A stretch of DNA of 64,000 nt, taken from UBA5072 sp041737175 (GTDB taxonomy: Bacteria; Bacteroidota; Bacteroidia; Bacteroidales; UBA10428). Under the pieces are notes generated by a model. The model ran no database searches, was not told the DNA's origin, and saw nothing but the letters and a program-made list of their open reading frames with translations. The stretch lies in contig JBGSSF010000008.1 in NCBI GenBank assembly GCA_041737175.1, positions 1 through 64,000 on the forward strand. The letters are read 5' to 3'. The first letter of the stretch is position 1, and each line of letters begins with the position of its first letter. The position numbers and the translations under genes were made by a program. Of the stretch, positions 52,003-61,237 are shown piece by piece.

Positions 52003-52895
52003 AAAGATTCCTGAGAAAAATAGCTATCTACCTTATCCCATTCCCGCTTTACATAGGGTTGGTGGTTCTCATTGATCCTTATAACTACTTCAATGTAAGT
52101 CATTTAATTACCCAGGAAACCAAAAAGGAAACTTCTTCCCTATTCAATCCCCAATTGTGGAAGCTCATTGAGTACCAGCACCTGAAAACAGACAAGATCA
52201 TTCTGGGTGATTCCAGGTCAGCACAGGTAAATGCCGGGCACCTGAAACAAACCACAGGTCAGGATGTTTATAATTTTTCCTATGCCGGCGGAACGCTGGT
52301 CGACATGATCGAAACTTTCTGGTATGTAGTTGATATTAAAGATATTAATTCAGTTTATTTTGGCATCAATTTCAATCTTTATAACGATTTCGAGCGGAAT
52401 AACGGTGTGGAACAGGCCAGGTCCGCCATGAAAAACATGTTCTCCTATTCCTTCAGCAAGGTGGTGTTCAGGACCATGGTGCAAAATATTAAAAAGCAGT
52501 ATTTTGTAAAAGATTTCAAGCTGGGAGTACCGGATATGAGCCAGGATGAATTCTGGAATTATCAGCTCGAGTCCATGGGTATCCGATTTTACCAGAAGTA
52601 CAAACATCCGGATCAATACCTGAAACAATTGACTGAAATATCGGAATACTGCCACGCAAATGATATCAGTATTGTTTTCTTTATGCCTCCTACTCACGTT
52701 GATCTGCAGAAGAGGATAACCGACTTCAATCTCGAAAAGGATTACAAAAGGTATATCGATGAAATATCATCACTGGGAAGATGCTATAACCTGGATGTCC
52801 CCAGTGATTACACGCAGAACAGGAAGAATTTCAATGATCCTTTTCATGCAGTAAATGATTCACTCATTATTGACAAGATTTGGATTAGTAATTAG
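51999..52895 (+). CDS. Membrane-anchored SGNH-like protein, putative acyltransferase or esterase
   Basis: A 298-residue protein with a hydrophobic N-terminus (about 8-27) followed by a periplasmic domain. KIILGDSRSAQV (GDS at 70-72) gives a nucleophile serine and NDPFHAVND near the C-terminus (Asp280, His283) supplies an Asp-x-x-His pair, an SGNH-type arrangement also seen in capsule-linked DUF1574-like proteins. It overlaps the GT26 gene by 4 bases, so it is translated together with it. It could be a second O-acyl transfer or removal enzyme besides the pair at 24-26 kb. No MBOAT partner is beside it. Confidence 0.75.
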   Translation: MKRFLRKIAIYLIPFPLYIGLVVLIDPYNYFNVSHLITQETKKETSSLFNPQLWKLIEYQHLKTDKIILGDSRSAQVNAGHLKQTTGQDVYNFSYAGGTLVDMIETFWYVVDIKDINSVYFGINFNLYNDFERNNGVEQARSAMKNMFSYSFSKVVFRTMVQNIKKQYFVKDFKLGVPDMSQDEFWNYQLESMGIRFYQKYKHPDQYLKQLTEISEYCHANDISIVFFMPPTHVDLQKRITDFNLEKDYKRYIDEISSLGRCYNLDVPSDYTQNRKNFNDPFHAVNDSLIIDKIWISN

Positions 52896-54007
52896 AGGTT
52901 ATCCCTGGATTTTGAATTTATCTGTTCATAATGGGCTACAAGGTCTTCCATTCTGTTATCCCAGGTATTTCTATTGGCATAATCAATCCTTTGCTGAATC
53001 AGTTCTTCCGTATTTTCTTCATATGCCCTGTGCACGAGATCCGGAAAATCGGTTGTCTTTTCTGCCACATATATCAGCTGATCCTGCAGATTCATTTGGT
53101 TCAGTCCCGACATATAGGAAATAACAACCGGCTTGCCTAAGGAAAGATAATGGTATATTTTGCCGCCGGTTCCCGAGAAAATTTCATTTCTTGTTTCAGT
53201 GCAATAGGGAGCAATGGCAACATCATACTCGTTGATTTCTTCATAAAGTTTTTTACCATAAACAGTTCCCTTGCATGTAAGCCTGTCTTTATTGGGTATC
53301 TGCTCCAGAAAACTTTGCTGAACAGGGCCGATCAGTGTCAAACTAATGTTATTATCCGCAAGAAGCAGGTTAACCACATTGAATGAGATATTCAGTTTTT
53401 TAATCACAGCAACAAGCACCACCTTAATGATCTTCTGTTTTGAGGGGACTTTGTGCACGGTGATGCCATATTCACCAATATCCGGACTTCCCAAGGGAAC
53501 TTCAATAATATGCTGGTTGTAGGCAGATAAATGATCTGTAATTTTTGATGCAATACTTACACAGAATTTTGACTTTGCCGCCACTATTGACTCACAACGC
53601 TGATGGTATTTCGCAATAGGAAAAGGATTAATATGTTTGCTGATCTCAAAGAAACTATCGTTGCAATAATAAACAACATTCCTGAAATACCTGAAAATTC
53701 TTGTGGCGGTATAATCAAAATTGATTACTTCAAAATCACTATAAGTATGAACCAGTTCCCGGAACAGCCAATTTTGATAAAATGCATTCAGGATGGGAAT
53801 GCGATACCGTATTCGCATATCGATCGGGAAAGACGGTGTAATAACCGTCAAATTGTCATTTAACTGGTCGATTCCGAGCGAAGGCAAGCCAATATGATTG
53901 GCAGCAACAAACACAACAGTATGCTTCTTTGCCAGGGACAATGCAACAAAATGCCTTGTTCTGGGGGGTTCATACCAATTCGTGATTGTATTTATAAGAA
54001 ATTTCAT
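52892..54007 (-). CDS. Glycosyltransferase, GT4/GT-B like (paralogue of the 46621-47718 product)
   Basis: A 371-residue GT-B enzyme with INTITNWYEPPRTRHFVA at its start, VVYYCNDSF in the middle and the donor-site region FSGTGGKIYHYLSLGKPVV with NxxTWDNRMEDL-like ending (NRNTWDNRMEDL). It matches the gene at 46621 motif for motif and in length. It runs opposite to the capE-GT26-SGNH group and overlaps the end of the SGNH gene by 4 bases, so the two transcripts are convergent. Confidence 0.83.
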   Translation of the reverse strand: MKFLINTITNWYEPPRTRHFVALSLAKKHTVVFVAANHIGLPSLGIDQLNDNLTVITPSFPIDMRIRYRIPILNAFYQNWLFRELVHTYSDFEVINFDYTATRIFRYFRNVVYYCNDSFFEISKHINPFPIAKYHQRCESIVAAKSKFCVSIASKITDHLSAYNQHIIEVPLGSPDIGEYGITVHKVPSKQKIIKVVLVAVIKKLNISFNVVNLLLADNNISLTLIGPVQQSFLEQIPNKDRLTCKGTVYGKKLYEEINEYDVAIAPYCTETRNEIFSGTGGKIYHYLSLGKPVVISYMSGLNQMNLQDQLIYVAEKTTDFPDLVHRAYEENTEELIQQRIDYANRNTWDNRMEDLVAHYEQINSKSRDNL

Positions 54008-54117
54008 TTACATCTTATACATGATCATACGTGCAGCATGTTACAATATTGCGTAATTAAATGTAAAAAACAATAACAATCAGCATAAATTGAACTTTTG
54101 AGTCCCTGTAGTTTGAA

Positions 54118-55614
54118 TTATTTTATCAATTTGATATATTGAAAAAGCCTGTCAAAAGATTGTTCAACGCCCAATTTCCGCAGTATTTTTTTGAACTCTG
54201 GCCATTTCGTATACACATCAAAGGTCATTAGATCTTCCCAGAGCAGCTTAATTGCCGCCACATGCAACATGGGATAATCCTTGTACCGGTGACGGTCATC
54301 AACCGACAGGTAAGCGGATATGAGTTCCCTGTTATCAAAGGGTCTTAATTCTTCCATGACAATATCCTGTTCAGAAGCGCTGAGACTTCCCCAGTTCCCG
54401 AAATGCTGTTCCCAGTTAAACAGATCAACCAATTTATATTGATACCCGGTAAGGGCATAATTTTCCTTTAGCCACTCATCAATTGCATTCACAGCAAAAG
54501 GGTAATCTTTATAACCCAGACCACCTGCAATGACCTTGCCTGCCTTGACATCACGGTGAATAATGCTCAGAAGACGCAATATTTCGTTTGAGCCGCTCCC
54601 GGAAACATTAATAATGCCTTCATGTTTCACGCGGTTGTTGTAATAATATACCGGTAGTAAGGTGGGACGGGCAAAAACGTTATTCTGAAAATAGATCTTC
54701 TTAAACACATCATCCGTTGATTCTTTATCAAGTCTGATGATCTCCAGTGAGATACCAGCTTTCTCCGCAATTTTCCATGCAATTTGATAGTCAGTATTGC
54801 CATTCAGAGCAGAGTTTTCTATAAAACCCTGGTAACAGTAAAAATTGATCCTGTCCAGGTATTTTCTTGATGCAGCCAACAGTAATCGGGTATCCCACCC
54901 CCCGGTTAATCCCTGCTGCAGTTTGAAACGGCTTGTTGCAGCATCGTAAGTGCCCGAAAGAATTTTTGCCACCGATAAAGCAGCTTCAGAGAGTTCTTTT
55001 TCTTTTCGGTTTTCTGTTGGCCAAAACCTGTATGTTCTGCCGGGCAACAAATCCAGGTAATGGTTAGGCGGCAGATGGTATATATTTTTATATACCGTTC
55101 GATTGCCTACCCAGCGTCGCCCTACCTTGTTAAAAATTTCCGACGTATAAAAGCTCACCAGGTCTGGATCGTCATCCAATGGAATATGCAAGGACTCGGC
55201 GATAATTTTGGAAGTAGATCCACAGGCAATGACCTTGCCGTAGTTATAATAATAAACTTCCCTGAGCCCCGTGGCATCATGGCAAAACTTAATTGAATCC
55301 TCATCATGATGGATTATTGCATATCTTCCCGTTAAGGTATCTGTTCTTCTAAGCAATCCAGGATAATCAGACCGGGAGGCAAGTTCATTGAGAATATCAG
55401 CCATTGCATAATCAGGATGATATGGATCAATGGCATAACCCAACAGGATAATACCAGCATTATTATTTTTTGTACAGTAGTATTCCAGATCAGGGTGAAG
55501 GTAGAGGGTGAAATTCTGGCCGGCAACGGACAGATCTTCCTGTTTCCAGGATGAAAGAGCAGGAACTGGAGTGTTGCACAACAGAAATTGCCTGCGAAAT
55601 TCAAGGATGTTCAT
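54118..55614 (-). CDS. Asparagine-synthase-like protein with an altered ATP loop
   Basis: A 498-residue protein with an N-terminal domain like class II glutamine amidotransferases (about 1-200) and a C-terminal asparagine-synthase ATP-pyrophosphatase domain. The required N-terminal cysteine is absent (MNILEFRRQF), so glutamine cannot be used as in AsnB. The ATP loop, SGGxDS in AsnB, reads LTGGWDTRLLL (237-242 TGGWDT). The C-terminal region has SASEQDIVMEELRPFDNREL. It aligns without gaps to the divergent gene at 55791 across the first 250 residues. Relatives act as amide-forming ligases in several pathways; here a role in amidating a uronic acid or attaching an amine to the polysaccharide is possible but unproven. 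Confidence 0.78.
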   Translation of the reverse strand: MNILEFRRQFLLCNTPVPALSSWKQEDLSVAGQNFTLYLHPDLEYYCTKNNNAGIILLGYAIDPYHPDYAMADILNELASRSDYPGLLRRTDTLTGRYAIIHHDEDSIKFCHDATGLREVYYYNYGKVIACGSTSKIIAESLHIPLDDDPDLVSFYTSEIFNKVGRRWVGNRTVYKNIYHLPPNHYLDLLPGRTYRFWPTENRKEKELSEAALSVAKILSGTYDAATSRFKLQQGLTGGWDTRLLLAASRKYLDRINFYCYQGFIENSALNGNTDYQIAWKIAEKAGISLEIIRLDKESTDDVFKKIYFQNNVFARPTLLPVYYYNNRVKHEGIINVSGSGSNEILRLLSIIHRDVKAGKVIAGGLGYKDYPFAVNAIDEWLKENYALTGYQYKLVDLFNWEQHFGNWGSLSASEQDIVMEELRPFDNRELISAYLSVDDRHRYKDYPMLHVAAIKLLWEDLMTFDVYTKWPEFKKILRKLGVEQSFDRLFQYIKLIK

Positions 55615-55790
55615 AAATGTTTGATATATTAGCTTTGGGATTCAGGGTCATAATGGACCATTAAAAATATACAAAATCAAACTTGTTGAGTACGATCTGC
55701 CAAAAAATTTTGATCGGAACAAACCTGTGCAAAAATTTTTTCACTAAGTTCATGCCGAAGTTTTTATTATGCACTTAAATCTGTAACTAT

Positions 55791-57368
55791 ATGCATAGAT
55801 TGTTATATCGCAAACAGTTTCTATTTTCCAATCAGGAAGTCGCAGGATTTGATCATTTCAATAAATCTACCTTGATGGCCGATACGGTATGCTGGTATCT
55901 TTACCATCACCCGGATTTGCCCGCATACAGGAATCTGAATGATTACTGTGAACTGATCATGCTCGGATATATCCTGGATCCGGCCCGTCCTGATCTGGAT
56001 GACCAGACCCTGACCAATGAACTGACCAGCCTGAAATCCTTCGATGCATTGCTTAAATCAATCAGCAATTATGCCGGAAGATATGCCATTATATACAAGG
56101 ATAAGGCAGGAATCAGGATAGTCAATGATGCTGTCGGTTTCAGAGAAGTGTATTACCTTAAAACAGGCGACCAGATCGCATGTGGCTCGACATCTAACAT
56201 TTTGGCTGCTGCATTCAATCTTTCCGTTACAAAGGATCCTGCCAGGCTCGCCTTTTTTTCTTCGCCTGAGTATAAAGAATCTGATTATGTTTGGCTTGGC
56301 TTCCGGACTCTATATGATTCCATTTTTCATTTACCCTCCAATCATTACCTCGATCTGGATTCCCTTCGTGTAATCCGTTTCTGGCCCAAGGACGTGATCC
56401 CCAGGATACCCTTGGAAACAGTAGCATCGGAATGTGCAGCCATCCTGAGAGGTACACTGGAAGCTGCCCTGAACCGTTATAAACTTCATATGGGCATTAC
56501 TTCAGGCTGGGATACCCGGTTGTTGCTATCAACTGCCAGGGATTTCAAAGACAGGATTTTTTTCTACATCAACAAGCCCAAATCATTTACAGAAGATAAC
56601 AGGGACCTCAGAATTGCGCGTGAACTTTCGCATACGCTGGGCTTTGATTTGCATGTCATTGATATTCCCGATACGGTGGATAATGAATTCCGGGATGTTT
56701 TTTATAAAAACAACATTCTGTCGCGTGAAAAACTGTTGCAGGTATACCATGAAGTTCACAGAAGGAACTGGCAAGACACCCATACCGTGAGCGGGGCAAT
56801 GGGCAACGGGCTTGCACGAATTTATATGCATTACCCAGAGGGAGTGCCGGTTACCGGAAAAAACATTGCCGTGTTTGCGGGTTATCAGAATTTTGAATAT
56901 CCGGTCGTCGCGCTTCAGGAATGGCTGGACGAGGTGAATCCTTTATGCCAAAATCTGAATATTAGCTTGATGGATTTGTACCAGTGGGAGCAGGAAAATG
57001 CACACTGGGCCGCGCGTACTGCCTCAGAACAGGATATCGTGCGCGAGGAGATCACGCCTTTTAACAACCGGAGACTGATCGAATTATTCTGGTCCCTGGA
57101 ACCTAAATACAGGTATCAGTATAATCCGGAGATCTACAAACGCATTATTTCAATTTCCTGGAAAGAAGCACTGAATTTTCCGTTCAATCCTGGAATTCGT
57201 TCATTCTTACATAAAATTTGCAGGTTGGTGGGGGTTGAACAGTCCATGTATTATTACTACAAACGAAGAAAATTTTTATCTGCCATTAAGCTTATTATTA
57301 TTTTTATAGAGTGCGAGGTGATGCATATCACCGACTTTTTTGCGGTTGATTTTGCACCATTTTGTTAA
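55791..57368 (+). CDS. Asparagine-synthase-like protein, paralogue of the divergent gene
   Basis: A 525-residue protein with the same layout as the leftward neighbour: no N-terminal nucleophile cysteine (MHRLLYRKQF), conserved YAGRYAIIYKD and VGFREVYYL, and the ATP loop GITSGWDTRLLL (237-242 TSGWDT), one position further from SGGxDS. TASEQDIVREEITPFNNRRL in the C-terminal half matches its paralogue. The last about 30 residues (from FLSAIKLIIIF) are hydrophobic and have no counterpart, so the end may be altered by a frameshift or extension. The genes are separated by a 176-base AT-rich divergent spacer, where I find no clear promoter. Confidence 0.78.
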   Translation: MHRLLYRKQFLFSNQEVAGFDHFNKSTLMADTVCWYLYHHPDLPAYRNLNDYCELIMLGYILDPARPDLDDQTLTNELTSLKSFDALLKSISNYAGRYAIIYKDKAGIRIVNDAVGFREVYYLKTGDQIACGSTSNILAAAFNLSVTKDPARLAFFSSPEYKESDYVWLGFRTLYDSIFHLPSNHYLDLDSLRVIRFWPKDVIPRIPLETVASECAAILRGTLEAALNRYKLHMGITSGWDTRLLLSTARDFKDRIFFYINKPKSFTEDNRDLRIARELSHTLGFDLHVIDIPDTVDNEFRDVFYKNNILSREKLLQVYHEVHRRNWQDTHTVSGAMGNGLARIYMHYPEGVPVTGKNIAVFAGYQNFEYPVVALQEWLDEVNPLCQNLNISLMDLYQWEQENAHWAARTASEQDIVREEITPFNNRRLIELFWSLEPKYRYQYNPEIYKRIISISWKEALNFPFNPGIRSFLHKICRLVGVEQSMYYYYKRRKFLSAIKLIIIFIECEVMHITDFFAVDFAPFC

Positions 57369-57478
57369 AAAAAATCATTTAACTTGTTGATATAAAAATA
57401 TATTTGTAATATAGCTGGCCGGCTTGCCCATGTTGCTTTTGTAACCTTGCCGGATAAAAATCGTTACAATAAAAGTCT

Positions 57479-57486
57479 TATATTTG
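57479..57486 (+). promoter_or_regulatory. -7 element of the PL14-like lyase gene
   Basis: TATATTTG is an exact TAnnTTTG match. Transcription would begin near 57491-57493, so the first usable start codon is the ATG at 57533, leaving a leader of about 40 bases. A TTG at 57447-57449 is farther upstream than the usual spacing. Confidence 0.65.
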
Positions 57487-57532
57487 CGTTTTGATGAGTA
57501 GATGTTTTTTTTTGACTAACACAGTTATTTTG

Positions 57533-60277
57533 ATGACGAAAGTGAGAAGATTTTACACTAGCATCCCACTGTTTTTGGTTCTTTTCAATTGTATCACATC
57601 AGTTGCGCAGACAAATTACAGTAACGAAGTATTCAATATCATTTTTAAGCACGATTTTGAAAACAACACGCCGGGAAATTATCTGGATTCCGAGTTCAAT
57701 GCCGACTGGAATAATCCAGCCTGGTCAAACCGCACCATACCCCCTGAAATTGTCAGTGATCCTGCGACATCTCTTTCGGGTTCGAAATACATGAGATGGC
57801 ATTTTCCGGCAGGCGGAGTCGGTCCCGAGGAAAGCGGCGGACAATGGCTAACTTATATGGCAGGTGGTCACGATGAATTATATCTTTCATATAACCTGCG
57901 TTTCAAACCCGGATTTGAATGGGTTTTAAGCGGAAAACTTCCCGGATTGCGTGGTGGCGAACCGTGGCCCGGAACCGGACCGCCTCCATGGGACGCCGGT
58001 TTTGTTGCGTTGCTGGCCTGGACCAGGGATGGAAAAATAATGTGTTATTATTATCATCATGACCAAACCCATGAATATGGTGATGCCGTTACCTGGAATT
58101 ACACATTTGAACCAGGGAAATGGTACAATATTACCCTCAGGGTAGTGATGAATACATTGAATGAGAATGGCGGAAACAATGATGGAATACTGGAAGGTTT
58201 TGTCAATGGGACTATGGTGGCGCAAAGAACAGGGCTCAAACTCCGAAATATCAGTGCAATACACGTTGACCGGATATTCATGTCATCCTCCTATGGCGGA
58301 TACGGTGACGAATATGCACCGAGCAGTAATCAATACTTGGATGTGGATGACTTTGTCGCTTTTAAATACCAGGATAATGTGAATGTGACCAGGGGAAATA
58401 GCGTCTCACCTGCGTCAACACAGTTGAATATTCCTTTCACCTCGGTTTTTAATACTGCCTGGCAAAGCAGTATCCAGGCAGTCGCACAGTCATCTAAGCA
58501 GGTAAAGATCAGTTGGCAGGATTATTCAACTCCCGGAAAATACACCCTGGAAAGAAGACTTGCAAACGAAACTTCATATACGGTTATCAGCCAGCTGAAT
58601 TACGGTACCTCCAGTTATACGGATCAAAGTGTGAATCCGTTGACCGGTTATTATTACCGTGTCGGATGCAACGGCCTTTACACCAATGAAGCCTATGCAG
58701 TGACTCCTGCCGCCAATATTCCGGCTATACCCGGCACTTTAAGCGGCGGTATAATTGGCTACAAGGAAATAGCTTTAGGATGGGCCGATAATTCAAACAA
58801 TGAAACCGGGTTTGAGATATGGAGAAAAACTGCTTCTGAATCGGATTTTTCACGTATTAATACTACAACCGCAAACTTGAGTTCCTGGAATGACCTTACC
58901 GTTATTCCCGGTGTTCAGTATTCCTACCGTATCCGGGCCGTCAATTCCGACGGTGCATCTGCGTTTACAAACACATTGCAGCTGGCAATTCCCATGCTGG
59001 CGCCCCCGGCTGCACCTTCCGCACTTCAAAGCGCTGCAGTCACAGAAAAAAGCATATCGGTGTCATGGAATGACAATTCAGCCAATGAAAAAGGTTTTGT
59101 CGTTACGCGTTCTCTTGCCGCTGACCCTTCCTTATCTGAAAGATTTGAAGTTAAGGCCAATGATACATCCTATACCGATGAAGACCTGATGGCAGGAACT
59201 ACTTACGTATATACTGTAAATGCCATCAATGAAGCAGGAAATTCACCCAGTAGCAATAAGAATGTGATTTCCACCCTTTCTGTCGCCGAAACCAAACGCA
59301 TCAGGGATGGTCTTATTGCCTATTATAACTTTGGTTATAATACCGATCAAGTCATTTATGACCAGTCGGGTTACGGAAATCCTTTAAATTTGAAAATTCT
59401 GAACAGTTCAGCCATTTCCTGGGACGAAACCCATAAAATGGAACTCTTATCCAATACTGCTCTTATGTCGATCACCCCTGCCACCAAGATTGTTGAGGCA
59501 GTTAAAAGAACCAATGCCATTACGGTGGAATGCTGGTTGAAGCCTGATGATTATGATATTACTTCAAAATCCCGGATTTTTTCGCTCGCCAAGGATGAAA
59601 ACGATGTGGGTGTTGTTCTGGATCAAAACATGACATACGACACGGAAAATAAAAACTTCGGATATTCAGTCAGGATGCAGACTTCCACCACCAATTCATC
59701 CGGATATCCGGAAATTGAATCCGATAAATCTTTCACATCTCTTACACTATTGCACCTTACCTATGTACGGGACAGCCTGGGACGTGAAACCGTTTTCCTG
59801 AACGGGGATGAATCCTCCTCAGGATACAGACCCAGCGACCTGAATACCTGGAATGCAAATTACTACCTGAAACTTGGCAATGGAGCTGATATGAATTTTC
59901 CCTGGAAAGGCAGTTTCTATGCAGTCGCCATATACGATAAAGCTTTATCACAGTCGGAGATACAAAAAAACTTTTCTGCCGGTCCATGTGACAGTCTGAA
60001 TAACGAAGGTGTGGATTATGACCTGAGCATTTACCCAAATCCTGCGACTGATCTGGCAAATATTGAAATAACACCTGTCATGGAAGCAGATATGGCTCCC
60101 CATACTACCTTCAGGATTATGGATATATCCGGACAAATCTATCACCAGGAACGTATTTTCAATCCCAATCAACAGATTTCGCGAACCTTTGACTTCAGGA
60201 GCTTCTCAAAGGGTATCTACTTTGTGCAGATTATTTCCGGCAAACATTCAAAATCTGCAAAACTGGTGATTCAATAA
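57533..60277 (+). CDS. Secreted PL14-like polysaccharide lyase with Fn3, LamG and T9SS sorting domains
   Basis: A 914-residue protein from ATG 57533; a longer frame from 57491 would start at the predicted transcription start. A signal peptide (about 1-26, ending TSVAQ) is followed by a lyase-like domain (about 45-285) with KHDFENNTPGNYL, SGKLPGLRGGEPW, and YNITLRVVMNTLNENGGNND, a pattern of the alginate/glucuronan lyase family PL14. Two or three fibronectin type III domains (KISWQDYSTPGKYTLERRL; ALGWADNSNNETGFEIWR; SVSWNDNSANEKGFVV), a LamG domain (about 590-815; AYYNFGYNTDQVIYDQSG) and a T9SS type A domain (about 835-914; LSIYPNPATDLANIEI) follow. It would cleave uronic acid links at the surface, perhaps in the polymer made here. 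Confidence 0.85.
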   Translation: MTKVRRFYTSIPLFLVLFNCITSVAQTNYSNEVFNIIFKHDFENNTPGNYLDSEFNADWNNPAWSNRTIPPEIVSDPATSLSGSKYMRWHFPAGGVGPEESGGQWLTYMAGGHDELYLSYNLRFKPGFEWVLSGKLPGLRGGEPWPGTGPPPWDAGFVALLAWTRDGKIMCYYYHHDQTHEYGDAVTWNYTFEPGKWYNITLRVVMNTLNENGGNNDGILEGFVNGTMVAQRTGLKLRNISAIHVDRIFMSSSYGGYGDEYAPSSNQYLDVDDFVAFKYQDNVNVTRGNSVSPASTQLNIPFTSVFNTAWQSSIQAVAQSSKQVKISWQDYSTPGKYTLERRLANETSYTVISQLNYGTSSYTDQSVNPLTGYYYRVGCNGLYTNEAYAVTPAANIPAIPGTLSGGIIGYKEIALGWADNSNNETGFEIWRKTASESDFSRINTTTANLSSWNDLTVIPGVQYSYRIRAVNSDGASAFTNTLQLAIPMLAPPAAPSALQSAAVTEKSISVSWNDNSANEKGFVVTRSLAADPSLSERFEVKANDTSYTDEDLMAGTTYVYTVNAINEAGNSPSSNKNVISTLSVAETKRIRDGLIAYYNFGYNTDQVIYDQSGYGNPLNLKILNSSAISWDETHKMELLSNTALMSITPATKIVEAVKRTNAITVECWLKPDDYDITSKSRIFSLAKDENDVGVVLDQNMTYDTENKNFGYSVRMQTSTTNSSGYPEIESDKSFTSLTLLHLTYVRDSLGRETVFLNGDESSSGYRPSDLNTWNANYYLKLGNGADMNFPWKGSFYAVAIYDKALSQSEIQKNFSAGPCDSLNNEGVDYDLSIYPNPATDLANIEITPVMEADMAPHTTFRIMDISGQIYHQERIFNPNQQISRTFDFRSFSKGIYFVQIISGKHSKSAKLVIQ

Positions 60278-60316
60278 ATGACTGCTTTGTAATCATGGTT
60301 CCTGATATCAATCTGC

Positions 60317-61222
60317 ATGAAAAACGCTGTTGCTATTCTGATACCTGTTTTTAATGGTTTAAAATATACACAACAGTGCGTTCGGGATATATACAAGTCT
60401 ATTGCCAGAATACCCGCGGAAAACTCTCAATTTTCCACGATTGTCATTGATGACGGATCCTCTGATGGCACTGCCGAATGGATAAAAAACAACTATCCTG
60501 AAATACATCTGCTCCAGGGAGACGGTAATCTCTGGTGGAGCGGTTCCATTAACAAGGGTATTGAATATGCCCTGAATACACTTCATGCTTCCCATATACT
60601 GCTCTGGAACAATGACATTTCTCCCGATCCTGATTTCTTTGGTGTTGTTCTTGAAACCATGAAAAATCAGGAGAATTTCCCGCTGGTCTGTTCCATGGTT
60701 TACTTCAAAGACAGGCCCGATACATTAATCTCTACCGGGGGCTATTTTAACAGGCGTAATGGTGCATTAGGTCTTTATAATTACAATAAAAAGGAAAGCG
60801 ATGCTTCGCTTGAAAATCTGAAAATAGACTGGTTTGGAGGCATGGGAACACTGATCAGGTCCGATGTTTTTGCATCCATAGGCCTTTTTGATACAATCCG
60901 TTTTCCGCAATATCATGGCGACAGTGATTTCGGTGTTCGGGCAACCGGGGCACGTTATTCCATACATCTGGTCCGGGGCATGAAAATCTGGAATGATACA
61001 GGAAATTCAGGCATACACAGAAGCATGAAGCTTCGTGATTTTGTTCATTCATTCACTTCCATAAAATCCAACTATAACATCCATAAAGATCTCCTGTTTT
61101 ACGGAAAACATACTACTTCCTGTTGGGCATATTCTTCCCTGGTAAAAAAGTATGCCATTTATCTTGCGTCTTTTCTGAAATGGAAGTCACTTGCATTCTT
61201 TGGGATTCATAAGAAAAACTGA
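60317..61222 (+). CDS. Glycosyltransferase family 2
   Basis: A 301-residue GT-A enzyme of the rhamnosyltransferase-like group: AVAILIPVFNGLKYTQQCV, IVIDDGSSDGTAEWI, LLQGDGNLWWSGSINKGIEY and LLWNNDISPDP, the last with a metal-binding NND-type motif; IDWFGGMGTLIRSDVF and YHGDSDFGVRA come later. These motifs recall GT2 enzymes in O-antigen loci. It stands 39 bases after the lyase gene and 15 before the next glycosyltransferase gene. Confidence 0.88.
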   Translation: MKNAVAILIPVFNGLKYTQQCVRDIYKSIARIPAENSQFSTIVIDDGSSDGTAEWIKNNYPEIHLLQGDGNLWWSGSINKGIEYALNTLHASHILLWNNDISPDPDFFGVVLETMKNQENFPLVCSMVYFKDRPDTLISTGGYFNRRNGALGLYNYNKKESDASLENLKIDWFGGMGTLIRSDVFASIGLFDTIRFPQYHGDSDFGVRATGARYSIHLVRGMKIWNDTGNSGIHRSMKLRDFVHSFTSIKSNYNIHKDLLFYGKHTTSCWAYSSLVKKYAIYLASFLKWKSLAFFGIHKKN

Positions 61223-61237
61223 ACTGATTTTCCGCCA

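Noticed and set aside
57364..57383. GTTAAA/TTTAAC hairpin after the second asparagine-synthase-like gene
   Set aside because: The stem is six A/T-rich pairs and the sequence after it is not a T-run; too weak to call a terminator.
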